The notes under the pieces are model-generated. The model saw only the letters and a list, made by a program, of their open reading frames with translations. It was not told the DNA's origin and did no database searches. Shown here one piece after another: positions 36,748-45,292 of a stretch of DNA of 51,107 bases. Position 1 is the stretch's first letter, and the number at the start of each line of letters is the position of its first letter. The DNA is from Candidatus Gastranaerophilales bacterium (lineage in GTDB: Bacteria > Cyanobacteriota > Vampirovibrionia > Gastranaerophilales > Gastranaerophilaceae). A program made the translations under genes and the position numbers. The DNA lies in contig CALVAR010000016.1 in the NCBI GenBank assembly GCA_944325575.1, positions 1 through 51,107 on the forward strand, read 5' to 3'.

Positions 36748-36922
36748 TGTCTGAGGCGGCCTCGCTTGTAGAAGTGGTCCACGGAGTGCGAGTGACGCCA
36801 AGTCTAGCATTTTGCGGAAGTGACCCCATGTACTTGTTGCCTGTGCCGGACTTGTTGGTAAAAATGTACTTGTTTATTGCACAGGTTCATCAAGTAGTCG
36901 GAGTCAGTTGACAATATGAAAT
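36748..36922 (-). repeat. 175-bp dispersed repeat, copy 6 (inverted)
   Basis: The only copy on the minus strand, starting 6 nt after the stop of 36440-36742. The apex of the CCTGTGC/GCACAGG arm has changed: AGTCAGTTTTTAAAAAC of the other copies is AGTACATTTTTACCAAC here, while the stem is unchanged. Nothing else is seen in 36923-37042. Confidence 0.94.
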
Positions 36923-37042
36923 AGTCTGTTTATACGTATTTTGTATATGTGTAGATTTATAAAATTCTTTTCGAAAACACGCAATTTTTTTTATCGTTTT
37001 GTTTTAGAATAAAAAAGATTTTGTAAGTAGTGTTTTGGAAAA

Positions 37043-38077
37043 GTGCGATTGATTTCTTCATTATCAAATAAAAATATATATACAAATCCCGGTTTTCATG
37101 CGCAATTAACGGTTCAAAATCCTCAAGCTCCGAAAGCAAGAGCCGTTTATAATGATTTTGCCAAGACAAAAGCTGATGAGTGCATGAATAACGGTAATTT
37201 TGAAAAGGCTATCCAGTACTATAAACAAGCACTGCAAAACAATCCCCAAAACGCCGATGCTCATCTAAACATTGCAAAATCATACAACTACAGTGCTCTT
37301 TATAAAGAGGCAATACCTCATCTGGAAGCATATTTGCGCCAAAATCCTCAGGATATAGAGAATATTACACTGCTCGGAGAGTGTTATAAAAAATCCGGTA
37401 TGCTGTCAAAATCAATGGAATATTTTAATAAGGCGCTTGAAATAGAGCCCCATTATGATTATGCAAGACGCAATCTGCTGGACGCACAGAATCTTTTACT
37501 TTCCTGTATTGACCCTGCAAGGGCAAGACAGGAAAGATACAATGATGCGGTAAATAACCTGACACAGGCCGTAAAAATAGCTAAAAGCTTTTTCCCTAAA
37601 GGCTATACGGACGATATGAAAGATATTACAGTATCATTTAATAAAACCTCCAAAATGGGCGGCAGGTCCAATATTGCTCAGTATGAGCATAATAAAAGAA
37701 AAATTTCCGTAACCGACGAATATACTTATGCTGACCCTAAACTAACAGGAGCTTATCTTATACATGAATTTGTCCACGGAAAGGATAATGACCCCTATAC
37801 ATCGGTACGGGAAGAACAAGATGCATACAGAGTACAGGCCGAGTATTGGGTTAATAATGTTAAAGATGTGTATGATCCGGAGATGGATTATGTATCTGAT
37901 TTGTACAAACAATCCGCCAGGGCTCTTGATGAAAGGGTTGCGGAAATTTATAAGCTAAGAGACCCCGGAATTGCGGAAACATCATATAATCATCCTCCTT
38001 CAAAGGGAAAAGCTGCGGCTTATGCTCTCGGCAACAATAATGTGCAGCCTTTAAGAGCTTATGAAATAATTGTGTAG
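37043..38077 (+). CDS. TPR protein with C-terminal HExxH metallopeptidase-like domain
   Basis: The 344-aa protein has about three TPR units (residues 35-150, for example GNFEKAIQYYKQALQNNPQN). A C-terminal domain carries HEFVH at 241-245 and EEQDAY at 257-262. This fits a zincin-type peptidase with a downstream Glu/Asp ligand, though I cannot place it in a named family. No signal peptide is visible; the lead NPGFHAQLT resembles the start of FKG-type proteins. GTG at 37043 is the only plausible start and its ribosome-binding site (GGAAAA) is weak. Confidence 0.68.
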   Translation: MRLISSLSNKNIYTNPGFHAQLTVQNPQAPKARAVYNDFAKTKADECMNNGNFEKAIQYYKQALQNNPQNADAHLNIAKSYNYSALYKEAIPHLEAYLRQNPQDIENITLLGECYKKSGMLSKSMEYFNKALEIEPHYDYARRNLLDAQNLLLSCIDPARARQERYNDAVNNLTQAVKIAKSFFPKGYTDDMKDITVSFNKTSKMGGRSNIAQYEHNKRKISVTDEYTYADPKLTGAYLIHEFVHGKDNDPYTSVREEQDAYRVQAEYWVNNVKDVYDPEMDYVSDLYKQSARALDERVAEIYKLRDPGIAETSYNHPPSKGKAAAYALGNNNVQPLRAYEIIV

Positions 38078-38179
38078 GAATGTAAAAAACTGTAAAAATT
38101 TTTCTAATTATTATAGTATTTTTATGCAAAAATAATTCTTGACATTTGTTATATTACCGAAACAAAAAACGAATCAATT

Positions 38180-39940
38180 ATGAAAATAGACCCCTCGACA
38201 TATACAAACTACCTTATAACAAAAACATCACCCTTAAGAAAATTTGTAACAAAGCTGGACAGAAAAGGTGCGGTATTGCCTGTATTATTGTTAGAAGCTA
38301 CAGTTACAGGAGGCAGAACTTATCAGGCATATAAAAGAGACGGATTTGTTGAGGCTCGTGAAAGGCTTACGGAGGAATCGCTCGGTGCTATTTTCTGGCT
38401 TTTCGGTGCGGCAATGGCCGGATATTTGTTTGATAAAATCGGCCAAAAATTCATGAAAATTCCGAAAGACATGCCTGCTGTCGGTGTAGATGAAGTAAGA
38501 ACGCCGTTTAAAAACTATATTAATAAAATGGCATCTAAACTCAGAGTGTCTCCAGAATATCTGGCAAAATTTTCTGTTGGAAAGACAATTGCAAGCTTGA
38601 TTACAGCTTGCTTGTTTATCGGATATGTAGTTCCTAAAGCAAATCAGGCTATTACAAGACATATATACGGCAGGATGAACAAAAAAGATCCTAATCATGA
38701 AAAAGCACCGAATCCGTATACAAACAGACTTACTATAAAAGATGCACGTTCTATATTCTCAGCCAAGGGTGTATCCATAAATGCCGTAGATAATTTCAAA
38801 GCATTAATGGATAAAGATAACCCGCTGAAAGCATCTGCTCTTCCAGTAAATTCTTCAAAACCTTCATTTAAAGGTACTGTTGAAAGATTACTCCGTATTG
38901 TTCAAAACTTTGACGAGAACAGAGTATGGCAGCTTCTCGGTACTGATGTGGGTACAGTGAGCGGCAGAACTATCAATGCGAGAAATAACGATGAGCGTGT
39001 AGAAATTATGTTCAGAGATATTGTTTCCATTCCGTTCTATGTATTTACAATGCCTCTGATTGTTAAATTCATGAGCAAACATGATAAATTCAAAGGTCAA
39101 AATACTGATCTTAATCCGATGAGTGCAATGGAAACGCATAATAAACTTGTTACAAAAATGGGGGCTGCCGGAGTATCAGAAATGACACCTGAAGCATTCA
39201 GAGAGTTTGCACTCGGTAATGATGAAACATACAACAAAGTATTTGACAAAGTGTTTAAAGGAGCTTTCCAAAACAGCGAGAAACCTAAACCCAAAAAACT
39301 ATTTGGTATTATCCCGCTTAAGCAGGAAACACCTATAAAAACAATGACGCTTTCCGAATTTGAAACTCTAGTGGACAAAAACGCATCAGAATTTAAAAAT
39401 CCGGAAAAAATCAAAAATCTTGCACAGAGAATGTCAGGACTCCAGCCTGAAAGATACAATGAAAAATTAAAAGCCTTTGAAAAAGTTCTGACAGAAACAC
39501 AAATCGAAGATGTACTAAAAGGCGGTGCAGCAAGAGAACCTGAATTCTTAAAAGATATTCTTGATAATATTTTTGAGGGTAAACTTATAGATGTAAACAA
39601 TCCAAAATCTCTTGCTAAGAAAACAAGACCGTTATTTGATCCTTACAGATATATTTCTCAGGAATCTATTGAGAAAAACAGACAGAAAATTATTGATTAT
39701 GTGGAAGCAATTATTAAAGATGCCCAAAATAATGCAAGAAATGTTGATTTTGAATCAATGTTAAAAATGAATAAACGCAACTACTCTAAATACGGATTAT
39801 TTATGGGTCTCGGTATGGGAGTTTCCGCATTGTTCCTGTCAACAATTATTCCAAAGGTTCAATATTATATTACTTATCTGCGTACCGGCAAAAACAGTTT
39901 CCCGGGTACGGAAAATATGCAGGAACCTGAAAAAAAATAA
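38180..39940 (+). CDS. Hypothetical membrane protein with internal FKG motif
   Basis: A 586-aa protein of unknown function. Hydrophobic segments are near 65-85 (AIFWLFGAAMAGYLF), 125-145 (IASLITACLFIGYVV), 275-295 (IPFYVFTMPLIV) and 555-575 (GLFMGLGMGVSALFLS). They are separated by long charged cytoplasmic-type regions. PSFKG occurs in the linker near residue 215. The last segments resemble integral scaffold proteins rather than transporters. It lies 102 bp after the TPR-metallopeptidase gene, same strand, and ends at a bidirectional terminator. Confidence 0.72.
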   Translation: MKIDPSTYTNYLITKTSPLRKFVTKLDRKGAVLPVLLLEATVTGGRTYQAYKRDGFVEARERLTEESLGAIFWLFGAAMAGYLFDKIGQKFMKIPKDMPAVGVDEVRTPFKNYINKMASKLRVSPEYLAKFSVGKTIASLITACLFIGYVVPKANQAITRHIYGRMNKKDPNHEKAPNPYTNRLTIKDARSIFSAKGVSINAVDNFKALMDKDNPLKASALPVNSSKPSFKGTVERLLRIVQNFDENRVWQLLGTDVGTVSGRTINARNNDERVEIMFRDIVSIPFYVFTMPLIVKFMSKHDKFKGQNTDLNPMSAMETHNKLVTKMGAAGVSEMTPEAFREFALGNDETYNKVFDKVFKGAFQNSEKPKPKKLFGIIPLKQETPIKTMTLSEFETLVDKNASEFKNPEKIKNLAQRMSGLQPERYNEKLKAFEKVLTETQIEDVLKGGAAREPEFLKDILDNIFEGKLIDVNNPKSLAKKTRPLFDPYRYISQESIEKNRQKIIDYVEAIIKDAQNNARNVDFESMLKMNKRNYSKYGLFMGLGMGVSALFLSTIIPKVQYYITYLRTGKNSFPGTENMQEPEKK

Positions 39941-39955
39941 TATTAAACCAAAAAT

Positions 39956-39988
39956 AAAAAGCCGGTTGAAATTTTCAACCGGCTTTTT
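39956..39988. terminator. Bidirectional rho-independent terminator
   Basis: AAAAAGCCGGTTGAAA pairs with TTTCAACCGGCTTTTT. It serves the convergent genes 38180-39940 (+) and 39990-41696 (-). A very similar terminator is at 43272-43303. Confidence 0.93.
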
Positions 39989-39989
39989 A

Positions 39990-41696
39990 TTAAAACTCAT
40001 AGCCTTTGGCTTTGATACCTGTTTTAACAGCATCTTTGAAGAAATCAATAAGCTTGTTCGAGTTAATAATATATGTGTAGTCACTAGTTTTTGTTGCCCA
40101 TTCGTCGGGATACCTCAGTGCATCGGTTGCAGCATTGTCCAAAAATTCTTCCAATTCCGCATCAGGTATTCCCTTGCCTGACAATTGAGAGCGCATTTTA
40201 TCAATTATCGGTTTAAGAACATCATCTTCTGCTTTTTTTTGAATTTCAGAGAACTGATTACTACCTGTGGGAACAGCTGTAACCGTATCCGGTACACCCG
40301 CATCATCTGCAGCGGAATCTATATCAAAGTCATACAGAGCCTTGTAACCGCTTTTCTTCTGCTCTGCTTCCTGTGCGGCTGCCTGCTGTTCGGCCGCCTT
40401 TTGGGCTTCTGTTTTGTTTCCGCAAAGACTGTCGAAAACTTCAAAAAATTTATCTATTGTGCCCTTAACGCTTACAACAGCGCAAGATTTTCTTGCATTT
40501 ATGCCTTTTCTATCGGTACCAGCCCAGTAATTGCCGTTTTTGATTTTTTGGTCGTCAATAATACCTTCATCTTCTGTAATAATAAATCCGCCAAGAACAG
40601 CATTCATTGCTTGTTGTGCATATGAAGCAACTTCATCAGTCCAGGCATCACCCAGCGTTAATTGCAGAGAATTAACCAAGTTAGTTAAAATGGTGGTCAT
40701 CTCATTAATACCATCATTTTTGCTGGCATCCAAATCTTTTGTATGCCATGAACCGTGCCACATTTCATTATTATTATATCTACCTTCAAGTCCGGCACCT
40801 TCTAAGACTGTACTTTTGTCGTATGGTACATTATCGGTACTTTCAGCGGTAGAAGAATCTCCATTAGTACCATCTGTGCCCTGAGTAGAATCAGTAGGCT
40901 GAGTAAAGGCAGACTCTTGAGTATATTTGACATGAGCGTGTTCTTCAACCCACTCATTAGCCTGATCAAGGTTAGCAAGCATAACTTCCTGCAGCTTATT
41001 CTTATATTCAGCAGAATTTGTGCCATACTGAGCCGCAACTTCATCTAGAGCATCAAGATCAGATTGAGGGCACCACTGAGTAAGATGCTCGGATAAATCA
41101 TTAAAAATCCCTGCTGCAATTTGATATTGAGGGTCATTCGGATTCATTAATAAGGCATTAAGAATATAATGAATATCGAATTCTTGCTGAACATAAGCAA
41201 CATTGCCATAGCCGGAAACCATATAAGAGGTGGTAGAATCCTGCCCGTCATCAAGGTTACCGAATGTATAATCAGTAGCGGTAGCAGACTTGTAGCCCAT
41301 AGAGAGGGTATCAACGGTGTTAGAACCGAAACCGAGTGCGTCTGCTGCTTCATCTGTACCTTCGATTATGCGGTAAGTACCGTTTTCAAAGTCAAATTCA
41401 TAATATGTTTCTTCATCCTGACTTTGATATATGGATTTATTGCCGTTTACTACATGACGGCTGTCGTTTATAGTATTACCGGATACTCCGTCACCGTAAT
41501 ATGAATTACCTGTTTCAAGAAAGTTTTCTAACTGTTGGTTAAAGTAGCCGAGTTTATCTTTTAGTCTTAGGTATGATTCAAAGGATAAATTTCCGCCCGT
41601 ATTTTTATTATAAGCAAGATATTGACTGTAATATGTGTTATATAAATCAAAATCCCTTAGCGAACCTGTAGTTGCGCTTCCTACACCATCAACCAT
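39990..41696 (-). CDS. Hypothetical 568-aa protein with duplicated C-terminal region
   Basis: I cannot assign a family. There is no signal peptide. The N-terminal half is rich in Tyr, Asn, Gly and Asp (SATTGSLRDFDLYNTYYSQY), followed by a Ser/Thr/Asp linker near 270-290. The C-terminal 220 residues (WTDEVASYAQQ to GYEF) include a CAVVSVKG strand and an Ala/Gln-rich coil. They are about 88% identical to the open fragment at 41877-42530 on the other strand. Good ATG at 41696 after AGGAGATAAA. The gene lies between two inverted copies of its own 3' part. Secretion or adhesion is a guess only. Confidence 0.75.
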   Translation of the reverse strand: MVDGVGSATTGSLRDFDLYNTYYSQYLAYNKNTGGNLSFESYLRLKDKLGYFNQQLENFLETGNSYYGDGVSGNTINDSRHVVNGNKSIYQSQDEETYYEFDFENGTYRIIEGTDEAADALGFGSNTVDTLSMGYKSATATDYTFGNLDDGQDSTTSYMVSGYGNVAYVQQEFDIHYILNALLMNPNDPQYQIAAGIFNDLSEHLTQWCPQSDLDALDEVAAQYGTNSAEYKNKLQEVMLANLDQANEWVEEHAHVKYTQESAFTQPTDSTQGTDGTNGDSSTAESTDNVPYDKSTVLEGAGLEGRYNNNEMWHGSWHTKDLDASKNDGINEMTTILTNLVNSLQLTLGDAWTDEVASYAQQAMNAVLGGFIITEDEGIIDDQKIKNGNYWAGTDRKGINARKSCAVVSVKGTIDKFFEVFDSLCGNKTEAQKAAEQQAAAQEAEQKKSGYKALYDFDIDSAADDAGVPDTVTAVPTGSNQFSEIQKKAEDDVLKPIIDKMRSQLSGKGIPDAELEEFLDNAATDALRYPDEWATKTSDYTYIINSNKLIDFFKDAVKTGIKAKGYEF

Positions 41697-41804
41697 TTTA
41701 TCTCCTGTTCTGTCTTTATACTGTATTATTAATATCGGACTTGTAATAACAATACTTTAGTTAATGGCGCATGAATCTTTACAATTTGTAACAAAATTTG
41801 GCAA

Positions 41805-41834
41805 ATCAGGGCGAATATTGGTCCTGATTCGCCC
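41805..41834. other. Hairpin with two mutually exclusive pairings
   Basis: GGGCGAAT (41809-41816) can pair with ATTCGCCC (41827-41834), or ATCAGG (41805-41810) with CCTGAT (41823-41828). It lies in the 180-bp gap between the 568-aa gene and the inverted fragment. It could be a remnant end or a control element. Confidence 0.35.
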
Positions 41835-41876
41835 GAGTTATAAAATATATAGTCTTTCTTTTATCATATCATCCTT

Positions 41877-42530
41877 GGTACAGATGAAGTTGCTGCATAT
41901 GCTCAGCAAGCAGTGAATGCTGTTTTAGGTGGATTTGTTATCAGCGAAGATGAAGGTATTATAAATGACGAGGAAATTAAAAACTCTAATTATTGGGCTG
42001 GTACCGATAGAAAGGGCTGTAATGCAAAAAAATCTTGTGCTGTTGTAAGCGTTAAGGGCACAATTGATAAATTTTTTGAAGTTTTCGACAGCCTTTGCGG
42101 AAACAAAACAGAAGCCCAAAAGGCAGCTGAACAAGAAGCAGCTGCACAGGAAGCAGAGCAGAAGAAAAGCGGTTACAAGGCTCTGTATGACTTTGATATA
42201 GATTCCGCTGCAGATGACGCGGGTATTCCGGATACAGTTACCGTTGTTCCGACAGGAAGTAATCAGTTCTCTGAAATTCAAAAAAAAGCTGAGGACGATG
42301 TTCTTAAGCCCATTATTGATAAAATGCGTTCTCAATTGTCAGGAAAAGGAGTACCTGATGATGAATTGGAAGAACTTTTGGACAACGCTGCAACAGATGC
42401 ACTGGCGAACCCTAACAAATGGGCGACTACATCTAATAATTATACATATACTATTAACTCGAACAAGCTTATTGATTTATTCAAAGACGCTGTTAAAACC
42501 GGTATCAAAGCTAAAGGGTATGAGTTCTGA
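41877..42530 (+). pseudogene. Silent inverted copy of the 3' third of the 568-aa gene
   Basis: The frame is open from 41853 to the stop at 42530 but has no ATG, no ribosome-binding site and no promoter; a stop lies at 41850. The homology begins at about 41883 (DEVAAYAQQAV) and runs to the identical ending KAKGYEF. The centre (about 42040-42220) is almost identical to 40300-40480 at the DNA level, and both flanks are more diverged. It therefore looks maintained by exchange with the active gene. It is either a decaying duplicate or a cassette that becomes expressed on inversion. Confidence 0.78.
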
Positions 42531-42589
42531 TATCGCCGGGCATTGTTGAATCCGTGGATAAGATGATAGTACGGCTCGTATAGAAGATT

Positions 42590-42690
42590 TCAAAGAAGTT
42601 TCTTCAGTCGTTTCACTCCTTCAGAATGACAAAGACCGTCATTCTGAGGCGTCAGCCGAAGAATCTAATACATATAAATTCTTCGGGAAC
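42590..42690. repeat. Pair of facing short dispersed repeats (CATTCTGA type)
   Basis: TTCAGAATGAC near 42624 and GTCATTCTGAGGCGTCAGCC near 42639 face each other. AGAATCT-type ends lie further out, near 42598 and 42660-42684. This is the common short dispersed repeat found between genes in many bacteria. Confidence 0.6.
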
Positions 42691-42735
42691 TGTTCTCATC
42701 AGGATAATGCTGATAGATGCGGCAATAACTGTCAT

Positions 42736-42963
42736 ATTTCATATTGTCAACTGACTCCGACTACTTGATGAACCTGTGCAATAAACAAGTCAGTTTTTAA
42801 AAACAAGTCCGGCACAGGCAACAAGTGCATGGGGTCACTTCCGCAAAATGCTAGACTGGCTGCAACATCGGCTGAACTGAGCCGAAGCCTGATGTTATGC
42901 CCCTACCTGGTGGCGTCACTCGCACTCCGTGGACCACTTCTACAAGCGAGGCCGCCTCAGACA
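42736..42963 (+). repeat. 175-bp dispersed repeat, copy 7 (with family B hairpin inserted)
   Basis: Identical ends and layout to the basic copies, but after GCAAAATGCTAGAC a 54-bp hairpin module (42857-42910) interrupts the sequence. The remainder then continues with TGGCGTCACTCGC. It is a clean filled site compared with the empty copies 2, 4 and 5. Confidence 0.94.
42857..42910 (+). repeat. Family B variable-stem hairpin module
   Basis: The fixed ends TGGCTGCAA and TTATGCCCCTACCTGG enclose a stem starting CATC and ending GATG, with an inner CGGCT/AGCCG. The same ends with a different stem occur inverted at 50999-51053. Confidence 0.82.
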
Positions 42964-43017
42964 TTTTATCATTAGAAATTCATACATTCGTATAGTTATA
43001 AAATAATGTACGGGTGG

Positions 43018-43023
43018 TATAAT
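43018..43023 (+). promoter_or_regulatory. -10 element of the small gene at 43055
   Basis: A consensus TATAAT preceded by TGG. The -35 is poor (TAGTTA at about 42994). It begins 55 bp downstream of repeat copy 7. Confidence 0.45.
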
Positions 43024-43054
43024 ATAAATGTATAGATGACAAAAAGGAATAAAA

Positions 43055-43258
43055 ATGTCAGATGCAATCAGTTCAATAAGCTCTGCTATGTCAGGTCAGA
43101 CGCTAAGCATGCAAATGGCTTGTAAGGGACTTGCATTGCAAAAACAGCAAGGCGCAATTGCATTGCAGCTATTGCAAGGTGCTATGAGTGTTGCACCTCA
43201 AGACCCGTCGACTATAACGGCAGCGCAGTTACAATCCCCCATTGATATCAGAGTTTAA
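43055..43258 (+). CDS. Small YjfB-like protein (67 aa)
   Basis: A 67-aa protein whose spacing of Ser, Met and Gln (SISSAMSGQTLSMQMACKGL, then LQKQQGAIALQLLQGA) resembles the YjfB 'putative motility protein' family of Firmicutes. It ends SPIDIRV; the next small protein ends STIDIKV. AAAAAGGA lies 8 nt before the ATG. No flagellar genes are in the window, so a motility role is not supported here. It has its own promoter-like box and terminator. Confidence 0.7.
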   Translation: MSDAISSISSAMSGQTLSMQMACKGLALQKQQGAIALQLLQGAMSVAPQDPSTITAAQLQSPIDIRV

Positions 43259-43271
43259 ATTTAAATTAAAA

Positions 43272-43303
43272 AAGCCGGTTGAAACTTCAGCCGGCCTTTT
43301 TAT
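43272..43303 (+). terminator. Rho-independent terminator of the 43055 gene
   Basis: AAGCCGGTTGAA pairs with TTCAGCCGGCCTT, with one bulge, and a T run follows. The sequence closely resembles the terminator at 39956-39988, which suggests a common origin. Confidence 0.88.
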
Positions 43304-43391
43304 TTTTTAATGTATTTTAATACATTAGTATGATTTATTTTGGGCACAAAGCGCTAAAATTTATATGTTAATAAAAAAAGGAAGTTTTATT

Positions 43392-43700
43392 ATGATTCTT
43401 AATTATACTTCAACCACAGAACAAACAAGCGGTGCAAATATAATATCTGCTTGGATTGCTATCTTGCAAAAAAATTCTAAAAGCACTGCCCAGCTGCAAT
43501 CAGAAATGATAGAAGGCGTTTCTCAAACTATTAAGGACATACAGGACAAAGCTATTGAAAAAGCTAAAGAATCACTCAAAGAAACTGATGAGGAAGATTC
43601 TAATACAGATACAGAAGAATATGCGGTTCAAAATGATACTGCACAATCAACGGAAACTGTCTCTGATAATACACAATCAACGATTGATATAAAAGTATAG
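43392..43700 (+). CDS. Small acidic protein with IDIKV tail (102 aa)
   Basis: The protein has a helical N-terminal half (IISAWIAILQKNSKSTAQLQ, then GVSQTIKDIQDKAIEKAKES) and an acidic, disordered C-terminal half. It ends TIDIKV, like its neighbour at 43055 (PIDIRV). The start at 43392 follows AAAGGAAG; a longer frame to 43365 is less likely. No signal peptide. Function unknown. It may work with the 67-aa protein, since both share the tail and lie in tandem. Confidence 0.65.
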   Translation: MILNYTSTTEQTSGANIISAWIAILQKNSKSTAQLQSEMIEGVSQTIKDIQDKAIEKAKESLKETDEEDSNTDTEEYAVQNDTAQSTETVSDNTQSTIDIKV

Positions 43701-43705
43701 TAAGC

Positions 43706-44401
43706 TTATCTGCTTATAGCGCCCTGTTGCGCACAAATTTTACAATCCGGATTGAATGAAAGCTTGATTTTTTCAAGCTTCATGTCATCTGCATTGTAAG
43801 TCAGCAATACATTTTCCAAATCGTCTTGTATAACTAAAAGCAAATTTATCGCAGATTGTGACATCAAGGCTCCTATTGCATTTACGGCAAAACCTGCTGC
43901 CTCATCCGCCAGTTTTATATCTCTGCTTGTGTTAGGAAAAAGACAGGCAAGGCACGGTGTTTTGTGGGGAATAATCACTGTTGCGTGGCCGTAATTTTCT
44001 GCAGCTTCTCCATGCACCAGAGGTTTATTATATTTTACGGCATATTCATTTAACAAAAATTTTGATTGATAATTGTCAAAACAGTCTACTAAAATGTTAT
44101 ATTCTCCGATAATTTTTTCACTGTTAGTTTTATCAATTTTCTCATTATAAGTTTTTATATTTATTTCCTTATAGTGCTTTTCTATCCATTTTTGTGCAGA
44201 AACAACTTGTTCTGTATTGCAATCATCCGGATTGTCTATTAGTCCGATTGTCCCGATGCCTGCTGAGGCAAGATTTGCCAAAACTTTTGATCCCAGAGCT
44301 CCGCAGCCTGCAATAAGAACTTTTGAATTTAAAAGTTTAGATTTTTCTTCTTCACCTATTTCTCCAAGCAGAATATTTTTTGTATATTTTTCTTTGATCA
44401 T
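43706..44401 (-). CDS. ThiF/MoeB/HesA family adenylyltransferase-like protein
   Basis: This 231-aa E1-like protein has an ATP-binding loop GCGALGSKVLANLASAGIG. The DCFDNYQSKFLLN stretch carries the catalytic Asp. Two CxxC pairs (CLAC, CKIC at the C-terminus) form the structural zinc site. The Arg normally following the first helix (SNLQRQ) is not conserved: NTEQVV is found. Such enzymes adenylate ubiquitin-like carrier proteins for thiamin, molybdopterin or sulfur transfer. No ThiS/MoaD partner is in the window. Confidence 0.83.
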   Translation of the reverse strand: MIKEKYTKNILLGEIGEEEKSKLLNSKVLIAGCGALGSKVLANLASAGIGTIGLIDNPDDCNTEQVVSAQKWIEKHYKEINIKTYNEKIDKTNSEKIIGEYNILVDCFDNYQSKFLLNEYAVKYNKPLVHGEAAENYGHATVIIPHKTPCLACLFPNTSRDIKLADEAAGFAVNAIGALMSQSAINLLLVIQDDLENVLLTYNADDMKLEKIKLSFNPDCKICAQQGAISR

Positions 44402-44493
44402 TTTTTGTCCGGTGTTTTGTAAAATCAGATTTAAATTTTATTTAAATCACTAAAAAATTATAGTACAATTGTCTGATATAGGAAAGGGTAAGT

Positions 44494-45096
44494 ATGCCTG
44501 AAAATTTTGACAGTCAAAATGTGCGGGAATTGCTTTTAAAAACAGAAGAAAAGTGCCAGAACTGCTATAAATGTCCTCTGGGCAAAACACGGACAAAAGT
44601 CGTATTTTCGGGAGGAGTGCCTAATAATAAACTGATGTTAATAGGCGAAGCTCCGGGCTACTGGGAGGATCAAAAAGGTGAACCATTTGTCGGCAAAGCA
44701 GGACAGCTTCTGGACAAAATATTTGCCTGTGTCGGATTGTCAAGACAAAAAGATGTTTATATATGCAATACACTTAAATGCCGTCCGCCTGGCAACAGAA
44801 ACCCGCTGCCGGAAGAAAAAGCTGCCTGCCGTGAGTATCTTGATATACAGGTTGGAGCATTAAAACCGAAAATTATTTTGTTATGCGGAAATATTGCCGT
44901 GCAATCTTTTCTTGAAGGAGCAAAGGGGATTACAAAAGTTCGCGGGCAGTGGTTTGACGGACCTTACGGTTCTAAAATGATGCCGATATTTCACCCTTCT
45001 TATTTGCTGCGTAATGACTCCAGAGAAAAAGGAAGCCCAAAGTGGCTGATGTGGCAGGATATCAAAGAGATAAAAAGGGTCTACGATACCTTATAA
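44494..45096 (+). CDS. Uracil-DNA glycosylase, family 4 (4Fe-4S)
   Basis: A 200-aa glycosylase with the family-4 hallmarks: CQNCYKCPLG (C24 and C27 as two cluster ligands; C21 is extra), GEAPGYWEDQKGEPFVGKAG (the water-activating motif), CNTLKCRPPGNRNP with a third ligand, AACREYL with the fourth, and HPSYLLRN at the end. It removes uracil from DNA to start base-excision repair. The start follows AGGAAAGGG. Monocistronic; the 196 bp after it hold only a marginal 32-codon frame. Confidence 0.93.
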   Translation: MPENFDSQNVRELLLKTEEKCQNCYKCPLGKTRTKVVFSGGVPNNKLMLIGEAPGYWEDQKGEPFVGKAGQLLDKIFACVGLSRQKDVYICNTLKCRPPGNRNPLPEEKAACREYLDIQVGALKPKIILLCGNIAVQSFLEGAKGITKVRGQWFDGPYGSKMMPIFHPSYLLRNDSREKGSPKWLMWQDIKEIKRVYDTL

Positions 45097-45292
45097 TAGT
45101 TACACATTTGTTATGCCTAATATTTTTAAAAGAAATAAAACAATAAGCAGCTTTGTCATAAAAAATCCTTTTGCTATTTATAATCCCAAAAGAATCCTGT
45201 CTGCACATTAGACTTTGTATGAATATTGACATTTTTTATATAGTATAAGATTACTAAATTTTTTGTATTGTTAAATTATTGAATTCTTTGTT

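Noticed and set aside
45113-45211. Frame of 32 codons after the uracil-DNA glycosylase gene
   Set aside because: No ribosome-binding site; too short to support without comparison.
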